From the NCBI GenBank assembly GCA_019925795.1, contig CM034305.1:69986573-70050572 (forward strand): a stretch of 64,000 bases of DNA, read 5' to 3'. The stretch comes from Dendrobium chrysotoxum (Eukaryota; Streptophyta; Magnoliopsida; Asparagales; Orchidaceae). This document shows, in pieces, positions 23,861-36,923 of this stretch. The notes beneath the pieces were generated by a model. That model did no database searches and was not told where the DNA came from. It saw only the letters and a list, made by a program, of their open reading frames with translations. Every line of letters begins with the position of its first letter. Positions within the stretch are counted from its first letter, which is position 1. Made by a program: the position numbers and the translations under genes.

Positions 23861-25008
23861 TCGACTTCTTTAGTCGTCGACTAGCTCAACATCAACGAGC
23901 TATCACTATAGATTGATGGGATAGCTATATACGAGGACATCACCCCTACATCTTTCTGAACCTTATAAAGGGAGGGAAGGAAGAATGGGGCCTAGTTCTT
24001 CCTCCGAAACTTCTTGAACTCTTTTTCTTAGAAGCACACATGTTGAAAATACAGTGGGAAGGGAAAAGTAAGCTAAAGATTTATAACCTCTTGAGAGGTT
24101 CAAAGAAGAAAGATATCCTCGAAGCGTACTACTTCTCTTGTACAGCTCAAGCTCCATAGTGCAGAGCTTCTACATTCTCCATTATTGTATTTCTGGCTTG
24201 GATAATGAAGATTTTATCTAAATTCATATCTCTATCGAACTCATCTACTCTCTTCATTCCCTACACTCGAGCTTCATTATAGTCTCCTCATCGGCTCTCA
24301 GTCTACATGTAGCGTAAAGTACGACCTGACATCATCCACCAAACAATAGGAAATCAAATTCAACACTCACCATCTTTATTACAATCGGCTCATCCAAGGC
24401 AATAAGCCGCTAACAACACACGTTGTCCTCTCCTAGTTCAATCTCAATTCTCCCTCAATATTCTCATCTTCTTAAACTCCCCATTCCCTTCTACCTCAAT
24501 TGCCAAAACTACTAACTCAACAGTATCCGACTCTCCATCCATAGCCTTCCCCTTCTACCTTTGTACCTTGGTTTCCTCCTCATATGAAACCATCATACCT
24601 CAATCGACTCTATCCTCAATATGGTCTCCCTTAACCACTCCAACACATAAGTAGCTACAAGATCTCCCATTTTCTCCAACCTCCATTCATGACCCCACAA
24701 TCATCATTTTCTCCTGACTATACAGCTAACACCTCACTCATCTCTAATTTTATCTGCCACAATGACATCATCACTTTCCTGGAAGTGTGGGAGCCCATTT
24801 GCTTCAAATCAACATGGTTTTTTTAAAAAAGATTAAAACATCACAAGTTTAATGTTATGTTAATGCATGTTTGATCAGTCAACAGCATGGGCATCAACTT
24901 TGATGACCAAGTGCTACTAGTAAACAAACCACTAGAAAGAGATCGATGTTGTCGAGATGAGAAAGAGCTTTCTAAGTTGCTTTCCAAGTTGTATGTCAAG
25001 ACCATTTT

Positions 25009-25010
<2 letters not shown>
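23861..25010. other. Gene-free pyrimidine-rich stretch, copy B
   Basis: Equivalent of 10561-11690; no coding region is recognised. Confidence 0.4.

Positions 25011-25087
<77 letters not shown>
25011..25087 (+). repeat. Compound (TC)n(TA)n microsatellite, copy B
   Basis: Equivalent of 11695-11772 with slightly different run lengths. Confidence 0.95.
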
Positions 25088-25089
<2 letters not shown>

Positions 25090-25377
25090 TCCATTCAGAA
25101 GAATAGAATGGCATGTCCATCGATTATAATTTTTGAATGATTAAACTTTAAAATATTTAAAAGTTAAAATGTAGGTATTTTGATTTTTAAGCATTCAAAA
25201 TTTGTAATGGATGGTAACATATATAGTAGATAAGTGAATTTATTTTTTTTAAATGAATATTAGTCTAAACTTTTTCTTTCTAAATCATCCCCCTCTTTCA
25301 TTTTCCCCTACAAAAAGAACTTACCTATACGACATTGCTAACAGAGAAGGAGTTGATCGAGTACAAAAAGAACTTAC

Positions 25378-26676
25378 CTTTCATAACGGTTGGCCCACGA
25401 AGCCAGAGCTCACCCCGATGGCCTGGAGGCAACGCCTCCCAGAATCCGGATTTACAATCCTCGCTTCAATATTTGGCGAGATCCGGCCCACCGACCCCAA
25501 TACGTCGGTCTCTTCCGGGCTCGTTACCCCGCCCGTGGACTCAGTAAGCCCATAACCCTTTAATAGAAAAAAAATCACATTATTCCAAGATCCATCTTCC
25601 AATTACAAAAATTATATAGGTCGTTCAATGCAAACACAGAAATGGATATTTGGATAAACTCCTCATTTCAAAGTGGAACCTGGATTATTTGGATGGAGGG
25701 AAGTGAGCGCGGAAACGTTCCAAAACCTCGCGGCGAGCGGCGCACCGCCACATGCAAGGGACTCCAGAGATGAGAGATCGCTCCGACAGGCCTCGTCGGA
25801 CTTCAACATCGCCACCAGGAGCGGCGGCGAGACAGGCATGTAGTTCACACGATACTTCTCCACCGCCCGTATCATCGCAGAGAAATCGAACCGCTCCATA
25901 AGCACTGCCGTCTGCCCCGATGCTGCAGTCCGCAGCAGCATGAAGAACCCGAAGACGTGAAACAACGGAATTGTGAAGAGCCCCACCGCCGGCGTCTCCC
26001 GCTCAAGCGTTCGGGAGTGGAGGACTGCGAGCAGCGCAATGAAGTTGCGGTGACTGAGGACTACCCCCTTAACCCGACCCGTCGTCCCGGAGGAGTAAAG
26101 GATCGCTGAAGTGTCCGATTGCCGGACCTCCGGTAATGGAGGAAGAGGCGAATTTGGGGAGTGAAGGAGAGATTGAAAGCGGGAGGAGTCGATGAAGACG
26201 GTGAGGAGGGAATCGGGAAGATTGGGCGCGGCAGCGGAGATAGCAAAGGCGATCTTTGGGCGAATAAGATGGACCTGGCGGGAGAGCTCGGAACGGGTGC
26301 TGAGGGGGTTGGAGGGGCAGGGGACTGCGCCAATGGAGAGGAGAGCGAAGTAAAGGACCGGAATCTGGAGGCGGGCAGGTGAGAGGATGACGGCCGCATC
26401 CCCGGGGGAGAGGCGGGAGGTGGGAGAGAAGGGATGAGGCAAGGGCTCGAACTTGAGAGAGGAATTCCGGGTAAGTGAGAGAGCGGCCAGAGTCTGAGTC
26501 GATGAACGCGGGGTTAGTTGGAAGAGGGATGGGGAGGAGGGAGATAGCGAAGGAAGCTACAGAGAGGGGTAGGGACTCGCAGGGGAGAGTGACGCCTGGG
26601 CGGAGGCTGTGGAATGTCTTCGTCGCGATGCAATAGCCGCTTCGGGGTCGATCTCTGGCGAAGGCGCGGTGGCCAT
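25378..26676 (-). pseudogene. 4CL-like gene, exons 1-2, frameshifted copy B
   Basis: Same gene fragment as 12063-13365, with exon 1 at 26676-25680 and exon 2 at 25557-25378. Four single-base length differences break it: one base fewer in a G run near residue 11 (26644-26647), one G more just before the RLSPGD segment (near 26415), one C fewer at the PLGREV segment (near 25733), and one C fewer in exon 2 (near 25439). Copy A matches the family sequence at each of these places, so these are probably sequencing errors in a contig end rather than real mutations. The phosphate-binding loop SSGTTGRVKGV remains readable in the central frame (25663-26442). Marked as a pseudogene only in the literal sense of this assembly. 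Confidence 0.8.
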
Positions 26677-26794
26677 TACTTAACGTGTGAAGCTGTTACC
26701 CCGCGGGGATTGGAGTATGGGTTCGAGCTTTGTAGCGCGAGGAAGGGCGAGTTTAGGAAAAACGGAGATAGATCGAAAAGGTTAAATTTTTTAA

Positions 26795-27037
26795 ATAATA
26801 ATAATAATAATCATTTTTATTGTTAAAGTAAGCCTGAACAAGAATAAAAAAAATTAACATCTAATAATTAATATCTGAAGTGACTTCCACCTAGATAGGA
26901 AACAGTGACAGAGCGAATGATAATCATTTTATTATTAAGTCTTAAAAATAACAAAAAATAAAATAAAATAAAATAAAGCACATCATAGGCTAGCAATTAA
27001 TTTTTGACGTGATTTCCATCTAGAGACGAAACAGTGA
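26795..27037 (+). repeat. Two-unit tandem repeat upstream of the 4CL-like gene, copy B
   Basis: Equivalent of 13486-13727; the units end in 'gaaacagtga' at 26908 and 27037. Confidence 0.7.
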
Positions 27038-27169
27038 TTAGGGCTGTAAATGAATCAAATCGATCCGAGCTTTAGCTGTTCGTCCATCTCGATGTACCTC
27101 GACCATCAGTACCGGATGTAATGGTGATTGTAACAAGAGGGGATACGAGTGGATGAACCTGTGGATTGA

Positions 27170-30100
27170 GTCGACGTCAGTAGAGAGCTGGTATGAGATC
27201 GCTCCGATGAGGTGGAAGGGGCGAGTAGTATCTTGATGAAATCGGGAGGTGAGGTCGGCATATAGCAGGAAGCCGATCTAAGGTCGGTCCGTTGAGGTGA
27301 AAGGGGCGAGTAGTGTCTTAATGCATTCCTAAGGTCGATCAGATTGTGAGGGAAGTCCTGTGGGAGAGATATATTTATTAGATTTGTTGTTAACGTGTTT
27401 CACATGGGGGACTTAACTTTGGCTAAGAGAGATAAAGATTTTGAGTATAGAATATTTCGAGAGATTAAAGAGTACTCCTTCCATTTGACCCGAACATACC
27501 TTCAACCTGTATAGATAGTCTTGTGTGTACATTTAGTTCCCCGGTTTATTAGACCTTTTGAATTTGGATGCCAAAAGATCATATAAGAAGAAAAACTAGA
27601 AAAAAAGGCAAGAGTAAGTACAAATTACTGCCCTGAATCTTTACAAATTTTTAGATTTGTGTATCCTTGCATATTAAATAGTCATATTATATGGTTCTCT
27701 ATAAATACTGGATTCAGGTCTGGTTGGTGTTGGCCTTTGCTTCCATTTTGTGAGCCTTGCTTGGTTTCTGAGAGATGAACCTTTTTACTTATCTTGGCAT
27801 TCGAGCTTCCAAGAAAGTTGTTTATAAGAGAACATAAATGGCCTTTGGTATGGAGGCCCTAAATATGGAAGAAGCTATGTCAAGTATTGCTGTTGTTTAA
27901 GGAGAGGTGCGAGTATTTGTGAACTCGATGGATCTCATTATTATTTCCTTGTTAAAGGGTATGCAAGCTGGTGTCGGGGATCTCATCACTGTTGAGGATG
28001 AACGGTCATCTGATCCTGTAATAGGAATAAAGGAGACAATTTTTCTTGTTATCCCCGCTATGGAGGTATAACCAGCAAATGTGAATGGACTTAGCATTGC
28101 ATCCAAGCAAGGTGCAGTTGTAGAGGAGACCGTCGTTGCTGCTAAAAAAGGATGTCGAAGAGGTCACTGAGGAATAAAATATTGATAAAATTCCTAAGCA
28201 CCTATTTATTTCTTTCTTGTATACCTTATTCATTGACCCCACCCTTCGTTCGCAGTAAATTTCGTTGGAAAACTTGTAGGGAGGCTGGTAACCTTGGAGT
28301 TAGTAATCAAATCCAGGGAGGCGGGCGAGCCAGGAGTTAGAGGAGAGAGAGATAGCACTACATGCAACAATAATAAGAGGGGTACAGTGACCCTGCTTGA
28401 TGATTGATTGGTGGCCATGTGTAGTCATATGAACTAGATGGAAGTCTAATGGTGTACGATGCTAAATCAGACTAAGAAGGAGCATTTCCTCCAAGGTGCT
28501 TAGTGTTGTGGAATATCATGATAGGATTAGCATCGATTATGGCAAAAGATACTATGTTGGAGCTTTTTCAATGTAATCGTCGCATAGGCTGTTTGTATTT
28601 TTTGAGCTATATACTTGCTGAGGGCAATTACCTCTTTGAATAAATTTTTGATTTATGGAAGCTTCCTACCAAAAAAAAAAAAAGAGAAAAGTTTTTTGTC
28701 TTATCAATAGGATGGGGCAGCAAATGTGCCACAGATTCTAATAGTCATCACCAAGGCTGTTGGGAGCGGACACGTTGTGGCTCTTCAGATCTTGTAATGA
28801 TAAGAGAGAATGGTTTGATTTCTTGCATTAATTTTTGGTTTGAGAGGTTTCAGTCTCCCTGTAACTGATTCAAACTATAAATAAGGGTAGTATGGCCTAT
28901 ATAATGGGATATTTTCTTTGTTTTATTCACATCTTTTGTTTTTGAATACTTCAACCCATATGTCTGATATGTACAAGTGTGTGATTAAGTTTCTCTACGA
29001 GAAGGAATTCCTGAGTGCTCACCATTTGTATAATATGTTGATTACGTGTTTCAAGCTTCATGTTTTTCCCAAGTTGATTATTCTGTGAGGTCGGAAAATG
29101 ATGATGAGCAAATCAACTCGGTGTTAGATGGGGAGCTGGTCATCCGAGTTGAGCATTTAGCACTAGGGCTGTGTTTTCCTCTATGTGTCGAGATAAATAA
29201 GGTCCTAAATTTTTATGGAGCTGTCTTTACTCAGCTATCATCAAATTTGTGATGGTGATCATATCTTTTTGCCTCTCTTCTGCAAGAGCGTAACTTATCG
29301 TGCTCGTTAAACCTATTCAGACATGTGTTCATGGTGAAGGCATCTAAGGAGTGTTTTAGCCACTTCTCGCATGAGTTTGATAGATCTATTAAACTAGTGA
29401 ATAAGGTGCGTGACTTGAAGATAAAGTTTGTAGTAGTTCTAAGTCTTCTCGAGTGGAAGGTGATGATTAACCTGTACCATTGAATAAGAAGAAGTTGGCC
29501 CCATCAGTGTTATTTTTAGAGGATGAGGGGGTGCTAAGGCTGGTGAAGTATGAGTCATTATTCGTTCCTCGCCATGTTACCTATTAGAATATTTTTATAA
29601 TTTTTTTATGAGTGGTTTGCTTATTTCGATGATGTGTAGTCCTTGCTTCATTTTGATTCTATGTTTGTGGCTTTTATAGGAGGAGTCACGGGTTATACTT
29701 TTCTCATAGACATAGATTCTCTATCCTTGCCCATGATGATAACCATAATGCCCAAATGGAAACCTTCTTTGATCGCATTGAGATTTATCTAGAGGCTCGC
29801 TCGAAGAAGCATAATGATACTGAAGCTGGTGCGAGCTCTAAGGTGCAAGTTGCCAAGAGACCAAGGGCGCCCAAGGGGCAGAGTAGTCCTCCCCCTTCCT
29901 CGAGGGGAAAGGAGGTTCTGGAGTCCTCCAGGGAGGAGATTGTGCCTACCGAGTCATCGATGAGGGAATAGGTGGTAGCTGCTACTGCTTTGGGAAAAGT
30001 AAAAGAGCACATTAGAAGTGTTGAGTCGTTTGGCTGTTTTTTAGGATATACTCCATCAAATGGTGATGAGGTTCTTCCTTGTAGTGAGATGGAGGTTTCT

Positions 30101-30780
30101 AGAAGTGAAGAGCAAGGTAATATTCCTATCTCGAGTTATTACTATAATAATGGCCAAATCACTCATGACTCTACACTGGAGCAATGCATCTAGGTGTTAG
30201 ATATGAATAGTTTTGTCTATTCAACGATGAACCTACTAGCAGATTCATGGCAGAAAAATTTCTATCTTTGCAATCGCTACCTCGCAGGATTGCCAAGATT
30301 CTTCGAGTGAGGGATGGGATGAGGTATATTAAGCTCGTCTAGGATGAGGAGTGGGAGGTTCACCAAGAGATGGTGGATAAGGTAAATTCGCTAAAATAAG
30401 AGATTGTCAGGATGAGGGAACAACATCTATTCAAGTTTGACTTGGTGAAGGCCAAGGTGTTGTCAGCCATAGAGGCCAAGGATTGAGCTAAAGCCATTAC
30501 TACTGATCATGTTACTATCATCAAGGCCAATGCTCAGGCTAAGGAAACCATTATGGAGCTGAAGAGTTAGATGAAGCCCTGTGCATTGTACAAGGCAAAG
30601 ACTTTGAGTTGATGTTAAGTGATCATTGCTTTGATGGGATCAATGATTATGTCTGGAAATCAGTGGCCAAAGGTGAGCTTGATTCCTGATTTGGGGATAC
30701 TTCCTATTACTTTAGGAATTCCTTAAGAGTATTAGTGAAAAACAGAGTGAAGGAATGAGTGTGGATGAAAAGTGAGTCGC
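27170..30780 (+). pseudogene. Retroelement 5' region and decayed gag-like region, copy B
   Basis: Equivalent of 13860-17480. The TATA segment is at 27691-27709 (one T shorter), and coding-like pieces lie at 29046-29252, 29756-29971 and 29972-30193. Extra single-base differences shift frames relative to copy A (for example at about 28080 and 29247). The basic linker and coiled-coil-like stretch are both present. Confidence 0.5.
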
Positions 30781-31313
30781 ATCGGCCTTGATATTATAAT
30801 TTTGTAAATTTTGGCATACACTTTGATGTAGTGCATATAAAAAGATACTAAAAAGTCTTTCGCCATTCATTAATTTTGTTTTCAAACTTTCTCATACCAG
30901 GGCGGCAATGTTGATTAATATTTGTATACTAACCTTACGCTTGTTGAGCCTCTAAGAGGTGGAGAGTTAAGTTTTTAACCCTTCTTTCCTTGTGATGTAA
31001 GTTTAACTTTCATAACTTAATGGTTGAGTAGTACATTATTCGCATGCAAAGTCTCTTGTGATGGGTCGCACCTTATACTAGACTTTTGGTCTTCACTGGG
31101 GTAGCCATCAAGACTCGTCGACTGAGGAGACTCGCCCTTTGCCCAGTTGCATAGCTTGTCATGTTAGAGGTAGAGGGAGTATCCCATCAGGGCTATTTGG
31201 TGCCATCATCCACTGACTAAGAGGAGAGCCATGCGCTACTTGTGTAGAGTTATCACAAAAGATTTAGCATACCATTATAGCACATGATGCTTACAACCAC
31301 CCATAGTGTTGAT

Positions 31314-31540
31314 CTATATAAGACTCACCGTCTGTTGGGGACTCCCTAGCTACTCATTGGGGAGCTTATCGCAAAGGGGTGAGTCAGCCAATAGTGGCTA
31401 AGGCATTATGATTATAGTCGCCTTATAGTGTTGGGACATATAAGACTTATCATCTGTTAGAGACTCGTGTACTACTCATTGCAAAGCTAATCACAAATGG
31501 GGGAGTCGGCCAACAGTGGTTGAGATGTTTTATTGTTGAT
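31314..31540 (+). repeat. Tandem repeat, period about 112-122 bp, copy B
   Basis: Equivalent of 18004-18240. The second unit starts near 31426 and here continues past the point where copy A is cut by the gap. Confidence 0.65.
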
Positions 31541-33154
31541 GATATGATATGTGCTGTAGTAACCCAAAATATGAAAAAGTTAAAAAAATCTAAATTCCTG
31601 TTTGAAATATAATACAATTGCACTATACCTTTGTGTGTCGAGGCACTGGTGCCTGAGCATAGAAGCATCAAAAAATACTATAGTGCCGCTTGAGTCTCTA
31701 TTCTATAATAATTCTAGATTTAACATGCAACGCTATAGTGCTGGGTCTGAGCGCTACGGTGCTGGGCCACTAATAGTGTTATTATTTATATATATATATA
31801 TATATAATCTTAAATTTCCCTAAGTATTTCCCTCAGTACCGTAGAGGCTGCAGCTTGTTGAGTAAGGAAGAGAAGGAAAGCGAGAGGAAGAGGAGAGAGG
31901 AAAGAGAGAGAAAGTCATTTTGGGGCATTTTTATACATCAATTCTATTTAGAGATTTATTTTAATTATTATAAGTAACTCAAATCTCATTTTAGTTTTCA
32001 ATAATTTTGTATTTGATAGATTTCTATCTTTCTAAATTGATGAAAATGTATTTTCTCTAAATTTATCGAGTTTTTATCATGTATTTTTCATATATGATTG
32101 ATACGAATTGTATAGACATTTTAACCGTAATATTATTAAATTCATTAGGTAAAATAAAACTTATGATTTTATGAAGTTATAGGATATTATATAGATTTTC
32201 ATGTCTTTATAGATTTGAGTATTTTGTTGTATTTCATACGTGATATTTCCTTGTATATTAATAATAATATAATTGGTAGTAAATAAGTGCGGCATTTGCA
32301 CAAGCAAGGAAGGCTAGTTGTTAATACTATAATATGATTTAATTGTTAAAATATACCTAACAGGAGGGTGAGCCAACGGATGTTCCTTTAAAGATGGTTT
32401 GTGATGTGATCCTGATTGTAGCCTATAATTGATGACCAAATTATGCTGACGAGTAAAGGGTGATGACTCTTAATGACTTATTGAAATCCACCTATAATAA
32501 TACTAATAAAGATAATGATGTAATGAATACAGATGGAAGAATGAATACACAACATTAAAGTTGAATTTCCTGCCTTGCTGAACTCTATATTGAATCATAT
32601 ATTAATGCATACATACATTGATAGCATTAACATATGGCATTGAGAGATAGGATAGCATATGAATGGATGCATGTATTGATTATAAAATAGATAAGATAAA
32701 CAAGAGTGATGACATTGATAATGACATCTTTATACTTATGATTCATCTATAGACTCATGCATGATTTCAATATTGATATGTTACTTCTTATTGTACAAAT
32801 TTATTATTCTACTAATTTTAATTCCCTACTGATATGGATGTTGATTATTTTGATGCTAGCGACTAGTATTGTAGTCTTGGTATGAGGGTGAGCTTGATAA
32901 AACTTGGTTTATGTAAAAAACAATAGATATGATTATGCGAGTTTGAATTAGTATTAGAGATCTTATGCTTTTGCCCTAATTCCCTGAGTATTAGGCAAAG
33001 GGTTAATAAATATTTCATTTTCTTTTATTTTGTTTCTATGTTTGGGCAAGTTTGGGAACTCAAAATATAGTGTGCCATTAGTCACTTTATAAAGAATAAG
33101 TTGTGAAAGTTGATAAAAATAAGACTTTCCTTCTCGGTAGGGAATTTTGCGTAC
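31541..33154. other. Gene-free region right of the duplicated block
   Basis: No gene is recognised. It contains a GCGCT-like segment (about 31610-31780) reminiscent of 8220-8360, a (TA)n run at 31790-31806, a purine-rich patch at about 31860-31912, and otherwise AT-rich sequence. Confidence 0.5.
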
Positions 33155-33598
33155 GCACAGATCTTGAGTTTCTGGGGGCTTCAACTCTCTGTAGGGAATA
33201 ATCCAATCTTTTCTTTTAGCTGGGACCCAAAGGGGGACTTGACAGTCCCATGCTACTTGGGTAATCCTAGTTGATTATTACATAATCAAGAGACTATGGT
33301 TTGACATGTTTTCCCTTGGAAAGTTTTTGAGTATGGGTTAACTCATTTAAAGATACTCTTCCCCAAGACTTGAAACATAGCCTAATACTAGTTTTTTATA
33401 AGAATTAAGGAACAAATCTTACTAGAAAGATGAATGGGGGCTCTATAACATGCGCAGGTCTTGAGTGCTTGTGGGCCTCTGTTCGCTGTAAGGAGTAGTC
33501 CAATCTTTTCTTTCAGCTTAGACCTAGAGGGGGACTTGACGGTCCCGTGCTACTCAGGTGATTGCAGTTGATTATTGTGTGATTGAGAGGCTAGGGTT
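33155..33598. repeat. Direct repeat pair, units about 146 bp, offset about 297 bp
   Basis: Unit 1 (33155-33300) and unit 2 (33452-33598) share 'gtccaatcttttcttt'-like and 'gggggacttgac' segments, then 'cccgtgctact'/'cccatgctact' and 'gttgattatt'. They lie on the 3' side of the decayed gypsy integrase (minus strand), where an element's untranslated region or LTR would be, so they are probably part of it. Confidence 0.65.
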
Positions 33599-33959
33599 GG
33601 ATAGGCTTATCTTAAAAAAGGTCTCTTGAGGAGCTATCATTAAATGGCCTAGTCAATTAGGCTTAGCGTCCCGAGTTCCCCGACCATGTTAGAGCGATAT
33701 TTTTCATAAGTGGGTATCTTTCTTATTTTGTTCAAGATATTTTCATGAGTATAAATGCAATTTATATCTAAGGAAAAGGGAAATAAGAATATGGAGTGAG
33801 CAAAGATTGGTGCTTCCTTTATGGATAGAATATCTTGAGGTCATTAGTGCTCTATGTCCTGGGTATTTTTGTCCCATTGCGAGTCTACAATTGGTTGGCC
33901 CTTGGTCTAGCTTGACTTTTAATTACGTACGGACATTCCCGAGTATAGAGTGGTGAGCG

Positions 33960-34640
33960 GCTACATCTATTTTCTTTAGGACTAGGTCTCCAGGTAAAAA
34001 GCTCTTCTATTCAATGTATAGATTGTTGTATATGGCTATTCTTTGCTTTATTTCTTTTTTGTTTGAGTGTGGCTTACATTCTGATTTCTTTTAACAAGTC
34101 GACTAGTATTTGCAGGCTCTCTTGATTGGATTTTTCCCATTCGTTAGTTATGGTGCTTGGTCGTGAGTTGCAGTTAGCACCTTTTGGCTCAATAATCTGA
34201 GCTCTTTGGAAACATGCCCTCAGTACCGTGTGAGAGAGAAAAAGTGGGTATGCCTTATGGCCATTGATGGCATTATTCTGAGTTCCCATAACATAGAAGG
34301 GAGGAGTTACATCCATTTTCCTTTGGCACCTTTGAACTTCTTCTTAAGGAGGTTAAGTATGAGCTTGTTAGCATCTTCCTCTTACCCGTTGGTTTGCGGA
34401 TGGTGAACGGAAGCAAACTTGAGGCAAATGCCTTTGTAACCACAAATTTGTTTTTGAGGCTCTAGTTCATTATCTGTAATGATAATGAAAGAAATTTTGA
34501 ATCGATAGATGATATTAGTCAAAATGAAGTTCCAAACTATAGTTGAGGTTATGCTGGAGAGTGCTTTGGCTAAGCCATTTAGTGAAGAAGTTGATCATGA
34601 CTAGGATGAATTTTCACTATCTTATTAATGGTGAAATTGC
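33960..34640 (-). pseudogene. Decayed Ty3/gypsy integrase
   Basis: On the minus strand, in order, the frames give FILVMINFFTKWL (first catalytic region, normally DYFTKW), RFKISFIIITDNELE (normally RFGIP..ITDNG), FASVHHPQTNG (the HPQTNG signature), then an ORF at 34316-34074 whose end matches the conserved LDLLEE-R region (LVDLLKEIRM) and a weak WRPSP segment (normally VGDLVLR). This order is characteristic of gypsy integrases of the type with a long C-terminal tail (Tat-like). Stops, frameshifts and a lost Asp in the first motif (N in its place) show it is inactive. No LTRs or other domains of this element were identified. Confidence 0.8.
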
Positions 34641-35104
34641 CCTAGCAAGTCTATGCCTTACATGGAAAATGGATAGGGGCTTATGATTGAGTGAAGAATA
34701 AATATTTTCAAATTCATAGATTTAAAGAAAGGATTGGACTATTAAGATTTCAATCTACAGGCTTTAGATTGTAAATCTTTAACTTGGATTTGGAGTTTAG
34801 ATTTAGACTTCAGATTTTAGACTTTGGAAGGATAGAACAAAAGAAACATGCAGAGATCGAGGGGTTCATATAATCTAGACTTACACTTGCTTAGAGTGAG
34901 ATGCCAATTAATAATCCTAATCACAATCAATCATCTCATGAATGTAAAATTTAGAAGGATCTATCCTAAGGATCAAGGAATTATAATTTATAAAATTTTA
35001 ATAAGAACTTTACAATATGTACATAATTACACAATGAAATGGGGCACGAATAATAATGTATAAATAAAAACTTTTATTCATTAATAATTTCTCAGAGTAC
35101 AATA
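34641..35104. other. Gene-free flank of the SIRE-type element
   Basis: AT-rich, with short runs of 'agattttaga'-like words at about 34740-34825. No gene is seen. The last five bases (caata) resemble the five bases after the element at 45703-45707 (caaca). Confidence 0.5.
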
Positions 35105-36908
35105 TGAAAGTAAGAGATGCGCCAAGACGGGGGGTGAATTGGTATTTTAAAAATTAATCTTAAACATGAGTTCTAATTTTTTTTGGATTTTTAAAATAAC
35201 AACACAACTAGCAGAATGCGGAAGCTAATGATACGATCACAACGATGATATTGGTAACACAATTACAGATCTCACAATACAAAGAAAACACAACCAGATT
35301 TTTCACCACGGAGATATAACAGTAAGCAAGTATGTGAAAAATAAAGTGCGGTAAGAAAAATGGAAAAAGCACACCATAAATTTTTATAGTGGTTCGGTCA
35401 CTTGACCTACGTCCACTCCCAGAGTCCCTATTCTGAGAATTACACTACTAAAAGTTGACTCTCATTTTACTCCCACAGCAAGGCGGAGAAGCCTTTACAA
35501 AACTCCCTTTCACCTCCCCCGGTGTGGCGAAATACCAGACGCTATGTCACCCTCCCGGTGACGGCTGCAGACCTTCTCATTTTTCTCTCTCCTGGAGAAG
35601 GCAGAGTACCTAGATGATGTTGATCTTGAAGCCTCTCTTCCCTAGAGAACCTTCACAAGACTCCCCAAAGCCACAAGAGGAGCAAAGCATGCAGCTAGCT
35701 TGGAGTCATCGTGTGATCCCCTCACACTCCTTCTCCCTCACGCTCAAGCTCACCTTCACCTTCCTCTCACAAGCCCTGGATCTCTCCAAAGAAAGCTTCT
35801 CTCTCAAGAGTTCCTTTCTCTCTAAATGCTTCTCACAGCAGCAAGACAGACTAACAATAACTCCCTATCTTAGAAAAAAGTTCCTTTTAAATCAGGCTAC
35901 AAAAAACCCTAGAAATTTAATTTTTTTCATCTCTATTCGTACAGTACGATCAATTCAAAAATAGCTTCGTCTAGTACAAGCACAGACGAACAATTCACAG
36001 ATTTTATGAATATCGTACTATACAATCTGGAGATCGTACAAGACGATCATGTTATTTTCAACTGTTCGTACAGGACAAACTATGAGACGATCTCTAGGAT
36101 GAGTAAATTCATCTCTAACCATCGTCCAGCACTGTGCTAGTCATACAGTATTATTAGTTCATTTTCAGGATATCGTCCGGTACGATATGAATATCGTCCG
36201 GGATGAATAGAATAAAAACCTTGGTTTCGTCTAGTACGATCAATGAGACGAATGAAATCGTCTCTATCCATCGTACAGTACGATGGCTATTATACAGTAT
36301 GAATTCAATTAATTAAGAAATCAAGATTTTATTTCTTGATTACGGGAGATAATTTTAGTAAATTTTTAAATAATCGTACAGTATGATATATATTGTACAG
36401 TACGAATAGTTTAGAATATCAAAATTAGAAACTTACCAAACTTATTCTGGCGGCTAGGGTTTTTGAATTGAACCACATCGTACAGTACGATTAACATCGT
36501 ACAGTACGACTAGTTCATAGAACTAATCGTCCAGGATTAGCCGTTAGCCAGAGTATTAATGACCCATCGTACAGTACGATTAAAAATCATACATTACGAT
36601 CAATTTAAAAAAAATTAGACTTAAAAAAAATTCCCTCTGTATGTGTGCATGGTTGCTCCTTTTACATACATGCTTTTGTGGCATACTCAATAAAATAAAA
36701 ATTAGAGAAAATAAAAATATAAGTTTTTGAATTTCCTATTCTACCCAGTTTGAGTCTCAAGCAATCTTGAGCGGTGTGTATCTGACCTGAAATGTTAGTG
36801 CTCACAGGCAAAGATAAACATTTATAATCTTTAAGGAAGACCATATAAATTCAGTAAGTATTAGTTGTCACCATCAAAATTAAGTGCTCGGGATCCTGGA
36901 TTTCAACA
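35105..36908 (-). repeat. 3' LTR of the full-length SIRE-type element
   Basis: Pairs with 43912-45702 along its whole length. It carries many GTAC-centred palindromic motifs between about 35935 and 36600 (for example 36276-36290 region and two at about 36478-36510). It is preceded on the minus strand by the polypurine tract. Confidence 0.92.
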
Positions 36909-36923
36909 ATCTCCCCCTTTTTG
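36909..36923 (-). promoter_or_regulatory. Polypurine tract
   Basis: On the minus strand this reads CAAAAAGGGGGAGAT directly before the TGTTG start of the 3' LTR. It is the plus-strand primer site typical of SIRE-type copia elements. Confidence 0.85.

Larger units (their letters stand above)
18741..31540 (+). repeat. 12.8-kb block, copy B (contig-end overlap)
   Basis: Direct, near-identical repeat of 5436-18240, starting at the first base after the gap. Beyond 31540 the sequence continues into material not present in copy A, because copy A ends there at the gap. Its features duplicate those of copy A with small indels and are listed separately below. Confidence 0.9.

Noticed and set aside
5436..31540. 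A true segmental tandem duplication with two 4CL-like paralogues
   Set aside because: Both borders coincide with the gap edges and differences are mainly sequencing-type indels; contig overlap is simpler.
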